The notes beneath the pieces were generated by a model. That model searched no databases. It was not told the DNA's origin and worked only from the letters and a program-made list of their open reading frames with translations. A stretch of DNA of 64,000 bases, from contig JAPLDT010000009.1 of NCBI GenBank assembly GCA_026391315.1, positions 140,818 through 204,817 on the forward strand. The letters run 5' to 3'. Below are positions 9,524 to 16,671 of this stretch, one piece after another. How positions within the stretch are numbered: the first letter of the stretch is position 1; the number at the start of each line of letters is the position of its first letter. Origin of the DNA: Bacteroidia bacterium (GTDB lineage Bacteria > Bacteroidota > Bacteroidia > Bacteroidales > Prolixibacteraceae). The position numbers were made by a program, and so were the translations under genes.

Positions 9524-10309
9524 TTACCAATCCCTTCCGAATCCGCTGGTCCAGCCCCCGTCTACAATGTGCACAGCGCCAGTTACATAGCTCGCCTCAT
9601 CTGATGCAAGATAAAGAGCTGCATAACCTATGTCCTGTGGTGTTCCGGGTTTTTTCATAGGAATATGCGACATGATACTTTCAAACCTGTTGTCAGCGTA
9701 CATTCCGGATTCTATCATTATGGTCCCTTGAATAGAACCTGGACAAATAACATTCACATTTACTCCAAACGAGGCCAATTCAATTGCCATTGCTTTTGTA
9801 AGGTGTATAACTCCTGCTTTTGCTGCGGCGAAGGCACATTGATTTCTCATTGGAACCACTCCTACGATTGAACTGATGTTGATTATTTTTCCGTAACCAT
9901 TTTTAATCATATTAGGAAGTACTGCTTTGCTGCAATAGTAGACGCCGTCAAGGTCAACATTTATGATCTTTTTCCACATTTCATCAGGAAATTCATGGAT
10001 TGGCCCCCGGTCCTTCAAACCAATATTTATTCCGGCATTGTTAATAAGGATATCAATCTTACCGAATTCTTCAATAGTCTTGTCTGCCAATGCCTGAGCT
10101 TCATTTGCATCGCCCACATTGGCTTTAATAAAGATTGCTTTTTCTCCCGTGGACCTGATTTCCTCCACAACCTTGTTTCCTCCCTCCTCATCTATACCGT
10201 TTATCACTACTGTCGCTCCGTTATCAGCAAAGATGAACGCCATACCACGTCCAATACCGGATGTTGCTCCAGTGATAATTACTACCTTATTTTTTAAATC
10301 AACTCTCAT
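9524..10309 (-). CDS. SDR-fold protein with catalytic Tyr replaced by Phe
   Basis: This 261-residue SDR has the cofactor loop TGATSGIGRG at residues 13-22, NNAG at 90-93 and Ser at 146-147. The YxxxK active site reads FAAAK, so F160 stands where the catalytic Tyr should be, followed by a normal K164. The codon is TTC, one base from TAC. The rest of the fold is intact, including the C-terminal VDGGWTSG. The protein may therefore be catalytically impaired, a binding or regulatory subunit, or use an altered mechanism. It lies 91 nt downstream of the E2 gene. Whether Phe is fixed in relatives cannot be told here. Confidence 0.8.
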   Translation of the reverse strand: MRVDLKNKVVIITGATSGIGRGMAFIFADNGATVVINGIDEEGGNKVVEEIRSTGEKAIFIKANVGDANEAQALADKTIEEFGKIDILINNAGINIGLKDRGPIHEFPDEMWKKIINVDLDGVYYCSKAVLPNMIKNGYGKIINISSIVGVVPMRNQCAFAAAKAGVIHLTKAMAIELASFGVNVNVICPGSIQGTIMIESGMYADNRFESIMSHIPMKKPGTPQDIGYAALYLASDEASYVTGAVHIVDGGWTSGFGRDW

Positions 10310-10400
10310 TTTTATTACATCCTATTATAATTACTCAAAATCTCTTAATAACGTTGTTTTTAAACCTTTAACTCAATCTTTTTTCAACGCTTAATTAGCA

Positions 10401-11615
10401 TCAGTAACTAAAAATCTCAATTTGGTTCCTGATCTCTTTCAGAAATAATGTGGCCGGACCCCCATCAATTGCCCTGTGATCGTAGGTAAGGGATAATCCG
10501 ATATACGGGACGAAACCGAACAGGTTATTACCCATGTCAGCAGGACGATTGATAATCGCACATACGCCCAGAATTCCAGTTTGTGGAAGATTGATAATGG
10601 GGGTGAACATTTCAACTCCATAGTTCCCTAAATTTGAGATCGTGAAAGTGGCAGCTGTGCTTTGAAGCAGTTCGGGACTGATACTTCCTTTTCTGCAGTC
10701 CACTGCGACGACTTTCAGTTCCTTTGATAATTTCTCCAAATCCATATCGCTGGCATTTTTTACAGCAGGAACCATCAATCCCCGGGGTGTATCAACTGCA
10801 ATACCGAGGTGTACCTTGTGGAAAGTTTTGATACGGTCATCAAGAAAATGGCCGTTAGCCTCCGGAAATTTCTCAAGCGCCCTTATCACACACCAGCAAA
10901 TCATGTCATTCAAGGTGATATCCTGTTGGTTTTTACCAGCGGAAATTTCGTTTTTGATCTTTTGTCTCGCCTCAAGAAGGCGGCGAACATCAGCACTCAT
11001 GTGATGTGTCAGTTGTGCGGAGTTCTGCAAAGAGGAATACATTGCCTTTGCAATAAGTTTTCGTACATTACTCAATGGTTGTTCAGTGTATTCAACTCCC
11101 ATTGTTTGAACAGTTTTTGCACTGCGTGCAGCATCGGATAAAATTTTTTCAATATCTCTGGTGATAATCCTGCCTTCGGGTCCTGATCCGTGTAAATTAT
11201 GATAACTAAGCCCGCTCTCTCCGGCAATACGTTTTGCCTTGGGAGATATCCTGATTTTGGAATCAGGGGCATTCTGAACGATTTTCAGATCCTGAATTTC
11301 TGCAGAAGGTTGATTATTAAGAGGATTAGAGGCTACAGAAACTGTCCGATGAGGATTAAAAGAGGCTGTCGCTTCCCCGATTTCGCCTATTACTGCAACA
11401 TTGGTCAGAATAGGCACTTCGGCACCCTCAACAAAAAACTGATCCAGCAGTATCCCATCGGCTGGTGATTCGAAGTCAAAAGCAGCCTTATCCGTTTCGT
11501 AGGAAAACAAAAGATCACCGACAGAAACACTATCCCCATTATTTTTAAACCATTTGGTTATAATGCAAGTCTCTACTGTTTGGCCTTGCTTTGGCATTAT
11601 TACTGCTATCGCCAT
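10401..11615 (-). CDS. Dihydrolipoamide acyltransferase, E2 of 2-oxo acid/acetoin dehydrogenase
   Basis: This 404-residue E2 shows the standard domain order. A lipoyl domain covers residues 1-80, with the lipoylated lysine K43 in YETDKAAF. A flexible linker follows, then an E3/E1-binding domain around 120-160 (ISPKAKRIAGESGL, GPEGRII). The catalytic acyltransferase domain has YDHRAIDGGPA near the C-terminus, with catalytic H and D. It accepts an acyl group from E1 on lipoyl-lysine and forms acyl-CoA. The E1beta and E1alpha genes lie just upstream, separated only by a small cupin gene. No E3 (dihydrolipoamide dehydrogenase) gene is present, so a housekeeping E3 is probably used. Confidence 0.92.
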   Translation of the reverse strand: MAIAVIMPKQGQTVETCIITKWFKNNGDSVSVGDLLFSYETDKAAFDFESPADGILLDQFFVEGAEVPILTNVAVIGEIGEATASFNPHRTVSVASNPLNNQPSAEIQDLKIVQNAPDSKIRISPKAKRIAGESGLSYHNLHGSGPEGRIITRDIEKILSDAARSAKTVQTMGVEYTEQPLSNVRKLIAKAMYSSLQNSAQLTHHMSADVRRLLEARQKIKNEISAGKNQQDITLNDMICWCVIRALEKFPEANGHFLDDRIKTFHKVHLGIAVDTPRGLMVPAVKNASDMDLEKLSKELKVVAVDCRKGSISPELLQSTAATFTISNLGNYGVEMFTPIINLPQTGILGVCAIINRPADMGNNLFGFVPYIGLSLTYDHRAIDGGPATLFLKEIRNQIEIFSY

Positions 11616-11642
11616 TTTTATTTAAGTTGTTATGTTATTCGG

Positions 11643-12010
11643 TTATTCATTTGTGCCTTTATCCTTCAAGAAATCCTTTGTTCTTTTAATAAGTTCAGGA
11701 TAAGAACCGTATGGTTCAAAAGGAGGTACAAACACACAGGTAAGATTAAGATCTTTACTGTTACTTGTATTTATACATTCATGCACTACCCCTTTAACTG
11801 CATGAACAAGACTTCCTTATCAAAAAGAATATATTCATCACTTTCACGGTGTAAATGTCCGTCAGAGATACCTCCCGGAGGAATATTTACATGCACAATA
11901 GCCACCTTCTCTTCACCTGTTGTTTCAGGAGAAATTACAAGCCTGACCTTTCTTTTGATTAGACTGCCAAACTCGGAGTACGGGAGTTTGTTTATGTCAA
12001 AAATGTCCAT
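11643..12010 (-). pseudogene. Cupin-domain protein, frameshifted
   Basis: The frame from 12010 encodes the first part of a cupin (HVNIPPGGISDGHLHRESDE, with the metal-binding HxH) and stops at 11786. The other half continues in a second frame: LVHAVKGVVHECINT, then VFVPPFEPYGSYPELIK, to a stop at 11643-11645. One extra base near 11815, in the short C run of the plus strand, would give DKGSLVHAV and a protein of 122 residues. This is the second apparent single-base loss in the operon after the permease. It is either a recent mutation or a sequencing error. It lies between E1beta and E2, so its product may act on the same intermediate. Confidence 0.72.
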
Positions 12011-12031
12011 ATAATTTTTTTAAGCATGCTC

Positions 12032-13012
12032 CTATTTTATATACATTACCTCCTTTACCGCATCTATGATTCTATCCACAGAAGGGATCGTCAATTTCTC
12101 CAGTTTACTGCTGTATGGTATAGGCGCCTGGGCAGAGGTCACCCGCTTTATAGGTGCATCTAGCCAGTCAATCGCAAGCTCCATGATGATAAATGCTATC
12201 TCCGCCCCGATGCCGCATACCTCATGGGCTTCATGGACAATTACTGCCCTGCCCGTTTTCTTAACGGAATTTATAATCGTTTCCTTATCCAATGGAACCA
12301 GTGTTCTGGGATCGATTATTTCTGCATCAATGCCCTGTTTTTCGAGAATTTCTGCTGCTTCCAACGCCTTTAGTACCATCCAGGAAGTCGCAATCACAGT
12401 CACATCTTTACCAGAGCGTTTGATATCGGCTTTTCCAAAGGGTATCGTGTAATCAGTATCCGGCACCTCACCCTTCGTGTTGTAGAGGACCTTGTGCTCA
12501 AAGAACAGGACAGGATTATTATCTCTGACAGCAGTTTTTAATAACCCTTTTGCGTCATAAGGAGTGGAAGGCATCACTACTTTTAATCCGGGCATATGGC
12601 AAAACAACGCTTCAAGGTTCTGAGAATGTTGTGCTCCATTACCTCTTCCGCTTCCCTGCTGGGCTCGAATAATCAGGGGGACTGTGGCTTTGCCGCCTGT
12701 CATGTAACGTACTTTAGCTGCCTGGTTAATTGTCTGGTCCATAGCGTGGAGAATGAAATCAACATACTGCATCTCAACCAGCATCCGGGTACCTGTCAGT
12801 GCGCCTCCGACACCTGCACCGATTATAACCGCTTCTGAAATCGGCGTATTCCTAATCCGGTCATGTCCGAACTCTTCAAGGATTCCTTTTGTGCAGCCGA
12901 AAACACCACCCATTGTTTCTACATCCTGACCCATCACGAACACATTTTGGTCTATTCGCATTTCTTCTGCAATAGCATCCCTTATTGCCTGAGAATATTT
13001 AATTACTGTCAT
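12032..13012 (-). CDS. 2-oxo acid/acetoin dehydrogenase E1 beta subunit
   Basis: This 326-residue transketolase-like E1beta subunit resembles those of pyruvate, acetoin and branched-chain complexes. Typical motifs are the family opening (VIKYSQAIRDAIAEEM), FVMGQDVETMGG, NTPISEAVIIGAGVG and DYTIPFGKA, with the Mg/E2-contact region IDPRTLVPLD. It starts 2 nt after the stop of the E1alpha gene, so the two are translated together and form an alpha2beta2 heterotetramer. The similarity is closest to the acetoin/pyruvate group, but the acyl substrate cannot be fixed from sequence. Confidence 0.92.
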   Translation of the reverse strand: MTVIKYSQAIRDAIAEEMRIDQNVFVMGQDVETMGGVFGCTKGILEEFGHDRIRNTPISEAVIIGAGVGGALTGTRMLVEMQYVDFILHAMDQTINQAAKVRYMTGGKATVPLIIRAQQGSGRGNGAQHSQNLEALFCHMPGLKVVMPSTPYDAKGLLKTAVRDNNPVLFFEHKVLYNTKGEVPDTDYTIPFGKADIKRSGKDVTVIATSWMVLKALEAAEILEKQGIDAEIIDPRTLVPLDKETIINSVKKTGRAVIVHEAHEVCGIGAEIAFIIMELAIDWLDAPIKRVTSAQAPIPYSSKLEKLTIPSVDRIIDAVKEVMYIK

Positions 13013-13014
13013 CT

Positions 13015-14034
13015 CTATACTTCCTCCTTTTCGTAAAAAACATCTTTGTAAAGATCTTCATCGTCAGGCCAGGGACTTTCCATTGCAAAATGGACAGCTT
13101 TTTCTATTTCATCCTTTAATCCGGCCTCTATTTTTTCAAGCAATTCGTTGTCAGCAATGGCGCTTTCAATGATATATTTTGCCATCCTTGCGATGGGGTC
13201 TTTCGCTTTCCACAGATCAATTTCCTCAATACTTCTGTAACCGCCTCTGGCGTAGCCATCACCAGTATAGTGACCTTCCCACCGGTATGTTTTAGCTTCA
13301 ATCAGGGTCGGTCCCTGCCCATTTCTGGCCCTTTCAATTGCTGAATCCAAAACATCATATAGTTCAAGGACATCATTCCCGTCGCAGGTAATTCCAGGTA
13401 TTCCGTAAGAAATTGCCCTGATGCTTACATCTTTTACCGGCATACTTTCCGCAACGCTTGTAAATACCTGATAAAGATTATTTTCACAAAGAAATATAAC
13501 AGGGAGTTTCCATATAGCAGCTAAATTAAGCGACTCGTGGAAAACGCCTTCATTCGTTGCCCCCTCACCAAAGAAGCATACCGTTACACTGTCATTTTTT
13601 TTGATGATTGCATTTGTTATCCCCGCACCGACTGATATGGCAAGCCCTCCGCCCACCATACCATTTGCACCAAGATTACCCCTGGTAAAATCGGCCATAT
13701 GCATACTGCCCCCTTTGCCGCCGCAATAACCGGTCTTCCTTCCAAGGAGTTCTGCCATCATCTTGTCTGTTTTACCACCTTTGGCAATACAATGTCCATG
13801 GCCCCTGTGCGTGCTGGTTATGGTGTCGGTTTCGCGCAGCAGTTCCCCTGCTGTCGCTGCGATTGCTTCCTGACCTGTATAAATATGCATTGAGCCGGTG
13901 ACCAGTCCCTGTACATAAAGCTCCTGCGCTTTTTGTTCAAAAAGCCTGATCCTCAACATCTGTTCATAGATTCTCAAGAGGCTGTTATTATCAGCCATTT
14001 GTCCCCTCTTTTTATCTGGTAATTTATCGCTCAT
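13015..14034 (-). CDS. 2-oxo acid/acetoin dehydrogenase E1 alpha subunit
   Basis: This 339-residue ThDP-binding E1alpha has the motif GEGATNEG running to ENN. The first triplet is GEG rather than the usual GDG, a conservative change at the Mg2+-binding Asp. Other landmarks are RGHGHCIAKGG, GGKGGSMHM and GHYTGDGYARGG in the phosphorylation-loop region. The last resembles acetoin dehydrogenase more than E. coli-type pyruvate dehydrogenase. It pairs with the adjacent E1beta and the E2 further on. In this locus it may oxidatively cleave a 2-oxo acid or an acyloin generated by the SDRs, giving acyl-CoA. That substrate is inference. Confidence 0.9.
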   Translation of the reverse strand: MSDKLPDKKRGQMADNNSLLRIYEQMLRIRLFEQKAQELYVQGLVTGSMHIYTGQEAIAATAGELLRETDTITSTHRGHGHCIAKGGKTDKMMAELLGRKTGYCGGKGGSMHMADFTRGNLGANGMVGGGLAISVGAGITNAIIKKNDSVTVCFFGEGATNEGVFHESLNLAAIWKLPVIFLCENNLYQVFTSVAESMPVKDVSIRAISYGIPGITCDGNDVLELYDVLDSAIERARNGQGPTLIEAKTYRWEGHYTGDGYARGGYRSIEEIDLWKAKDPIARMAKYIIESAIADNELLEKIEAGLKDEIEKAVHFAMESPWPDDEDLYKDVFYEKEEV

Positions 14035-14070
14035 ATCATATTCAGTTTTGTAATTTTAATTCTGTCAATT

Positions 14071-14856
14071 TCAATCCATAAAAAGGCCTCCGTCAATATC
14101 CAGTATCTCGCCTGTGATATATCTTGCCCGTTTCTCATCAGCGAGGAAAAGTGCCCCGTAAGCGATGTCTTCCGGATAACCCATTCCCAGGGGTACAGAT
14201 TTTACAATATTCTCGCACATTTCATTATTATAGTCTCCGCCTCCGCTATCGCTTCCAAGCATTGGCGTATCGACAGGACCCGGACTGATTGCATTTACCC
14301 TGATTCCAAATGGCGCAAGCTGTCTTGCCAAATGGATGGTCAGTGAAGATATACCCCCTTTGGAAGCCACATAATTCCCTCCCACATTCATCCCGCCGGT
14401 CTTTGCCGCAGCTGCAGTGATATTGATAATACAGCCTTTATTGCGTTCCTTCATGCCTGGTATGACTGCTTTGGACATAAGAAAAGTACCTTTAAGGTTT
14501 ACATCTAAAACCCTATCCCATTGCTCTGAGGAAATATCCTCTATCTTACCTAAAAAAATAATGCCGGCAGCATTTATTAAAATATCAATGACCCCATATT
14601 CTTTATTAATATGCGCAATTGCTCCCTTTATCTGAAATTCTTGCGAAACGTCAAAATCTTTTGAGGTTGCCTTTCCGTTTGATTTTAATATTTCTTCTTC
14701 TGTATTTTTCACCTTAACCCGGTCGATGTCACAGGCAATCACAAATGCCCCTTCTAAAGCGAACATTTTGGCAATAGCCTTTCCGATACCGCTTCCGGCA
14801 CCAGTCACTAGCACTACCTTCCCGTCAAAATCCTTCGGTTTTGTGTTTCCTTTCAT
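14071..14856 (-). CDS. SDR family protein with catalytic Ser replaced by Ala
   Basis: This 261-residue SDR has the loop TGAGSGIGKA at 18-27, NAAG at 95-98 and a normal Y162/K166 pair (YVASK). The strand that normally carries the catalytic Ser reads INITAAAAK. Aligned with the SDR at 7279-7992, the Ser position is A148, with T147 beside it. Activity may be lowered or may rely on Thr. An acidic CDID after strand 2 points to NAD(H). The gene is 36 nt upstream of E1alpha and 18 nt after the next SDR. Its substrate is unknown. Confidence 0.8.
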   Translation of the reverse strand: MKGNTKPKDFDGKVVLVTGAGSGIGKAIAKMFALEGAFVIACDIDRVKVKNTEEEILKSNGKATSKDFDVSQEFQIKGAIAHINKEYGVIDILINAAGIIFLGKIEDISSEQWDRVLDVNLKGTFLMSKAVIPGMKERNKGCIINITAAAAKTGGMNVGGNYVASKGGISSLTIHLARQLAPFGIRVNAISPGPVDTPMLGSDSGGGDYNNEMCENIVKSVPLGMGYPEDIAYGALFLADEKRARYITGEILDIDGGLFMD

Positions 14857-14874
14857 GTTTTTTTGTTTATTACT

Positions 14875-15705
14875 TTATAGCCCCGGGACATACCCTTTCC
14901 CCAAGCGGAGTCCAATTTCACTGTAACCTTCGCTGAAAGACATCCAGGAAGTGGTACCCCCGTCTACGACTATTGTTTGGCCAATAATATACCGTGCATC
15001 GTCTGAGGCAAGAAACACGGCAACCTTGGCAATATCAAGGGGTGTGCCGGCAAAGCCGCATGGGATCAGTTCCCCAAGCCCGCTAAGATCCATGTCCCCG
15101 GCTGCCTTGAAATGGTTCTCAACGGGTACTGCCCCCGGGGCAATGACATTGACCCGTATCCCCAGAGGGGCCAGTTCAACAGCAAGCTCACGTGAATAGG
15201 CAATGATGGCCCCTTTGGTGCCGGCATAAACTGAATGCCCTTTGCATGCACTTATACCATGTACGGAAGAAAGATTAATAACCGCTCCTCTTCCCTTTTT
15301 AATCATTGCCGGCAATATTGACTGCGTTATAAAAAACTGGCCTCTTACGTTGACGTTATAGAGCAAATCAAATTGTTCCGGGGTCACCTTTTCAAATTCA
15401 AGGGTCATGGTGATACCGGCATTATTGACCAGCACGTCAATACCCCCCAGAAATTCAATCGCTTCCAATGCGAGTCTTTGAGCCTGGCTTACATCGCTCA
15501 AATCTGCTTTTATTGCTATTCCTTTACCTCCTGCCGACCGGATTTCTTCCACTGCCGATACTGCCCCATCGGCACTATGGGCATAATGCAGGACTACGGT
15601 AGCGCCTTGCCGGGCAAATTCCAAAGCAACCTCTCTTCCAATACCGGTTCCTGACCCGGTAACCAAAACTTTTTTCCCATACATTTTCTTTTCTGACATT
15701 TTCAT
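14875..15705 (-). CDS. SDR family oxidoreductase (glucose/fucose 1-dehydrogenase-like)
   Basis: This is a 276-residue classical SDR with all active-site residues: TGSGTGIGRE at 16-25, NNAG at 94-97, S147, Y160 and K164 (YAGTK). The second strand ends in HYAHS without an acidic residue, so NADP(H) is possible. It has a C-terminal tail (SWMSFSEGYSEIGLRL) after the usual VDGG, reminiscent of sugar 1-dehydrogenases. It is the first SDR of the operon, 11 nt after the mutarotase gene. An aldose 1-dehydrogenase making the lactone for the lactonase at the left edge is a reasonable hypothesis. Confidence 0.83.
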   Translation of the reverse strand: MKMSEKKMYGKKVLVTGSGTGIGREVALEFARQGATVVLHYAHSADGAVSAVEEIRSAGGKGIAIKADLSDVSQAQRLALEAIEFLGGIDVLVNNAGITMTLEFEKVTPEQFDLLYNVNVRGQFFITQSILPAMIKKGRGAVINLSSVHGISACKGHSVYAGTKGAIIAYSRELAVELAPLGIRVNVIAPGAVPVENHFKAAGDMDLSGLGELIPCGFAGTPLDIAKVAVFLASDDARYIIGQTIVVDGGTTSWMSFSEGYSEIGLRLGKGYVPGL

Positions 15706-15716
15706 AAGTTTGAGGT

Positions 15717-16646
15717 TTATATCTTAATTTCTATGTGCCATTTATATATTCCTGAAGCTTCAACTTTACTTACCTGACCATATTCTTTTGCCACATCAGG
15801 CCTATCATAGCAAACCGTACAAGGTTCTATTATAATATTGTACAGGTCATCCCACCCGCCTTCGTTCATAAGAATTCCGAGATACGGAACTGTACCAACC
15901 GGGAACGATATTTTCAATTTATTTTTTGGATCCGGGTATTGCAGTTCACACCAACCATCTTTCAGTTTGTTGGTAAAGTAGTATTTTTCAAAACCAAGCA
16001 TATCTTTCGATCTGCAAACATCTGCCCTGTAGGTATTTCCATCCTGATTTTTAAAATGTGGCCAATTATGAAGATCACCAAAAGCACCTTTTCCATTTGT
16101 TAAAATAGTAACTGCTTGCTTGCAATCATCCGGCACTTGCACTTTTGTTCCTTCCTCAATATTTAGCATTAAATGCCCTGCCCATAGGAATTCGAAATCG
16201 GAAGTACTGTTATTTGTTAAAGTGTAGTCTATTCGAATTAAATTTTCGTCTTTGAAATAAATATTTTTCCCAAGCTTATAGGGAAAACGTACCCCTTTCA
16301 CTGATAAGCGTAGCGAGAGGTTATCTATTGAATAGTCCCAGGGCAAGGACCAAACTTCTCCATGGTCGGCCATTTCAACCCCTTTCCAGGGTTCGTTTTG
16401 ATACTTACAGGTATCTATGGTCGGGAACATGTCATCATAACCACTGCATTCACTGTCTACAAATGCCCCCGAAAAAGGCTGGTCAAGATATTTTTCGTTT
16501 TTTCGCTGCAACATATATTCGTAACCGGTTTCCTTATTTATGAGTGAAGCCAGTTTACCTCCGGGATCAGGAATGAACTCTGCCCGGATTTTTGTACTTT
16601 CAAGTACAATGCTCTTCTTATTCTTATATTTTGAGAGAGCAATCAT
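15717..16646 (-). CDS. Galactose-mutarotase-like (aldose 1-epimerase family) protein
   Basis: This 309-residue beta-sandwich protein resembles the galactose mutarotase-like superfamily. It opens with IRAEFIPDPGGKLASLINK, and shows MFPTID, DHGEVW and an EP near the end (IIIEPCTVCYD). The family interconverts alpha and beta anomers or binds sugars. It lies 25 nt downstream of the GH36 gene and 11 nt upstream of the first SDR. That position suits supply of the right anomer to a sugar 1-dehydrogenase. No signal peptide is seen, so it is cytoplasmic. A sugar-binding or lyase-accessory role cannot be excluded. Confidence 0.75.
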   Translation of the reverse strand: MIALSKYKNKKSIVLESTKIRAEFIPDPGGKLASLINKETGYEYMLQRKNEKYLDQPFSGAFVDSECSGYDDMFPTIDTCKYQNEPWKGVEMADHGEVWSLPWDYSIDNLSLRLSVKGVRFPYKLGKNIYFKDENLIRIDYTLTNNSTSDFEFLWAGHLMLNIEEGTKVQVPDDCKQAVTILTNGKGAFGDLHNWPHFKNQDGNTYRADVCRSKDMLGFEKYYFTNKLKDGWCELQYPDPKNKLKISFPVGTVPYLGILMNEGGWDDLYNIIIEPCTVCYDRPDVAKEYGQVSKVEASGIYKWHIEIKI

Positions 16647-16671
16647 TTCTTTTTCAATTGGTTTAAATTTA

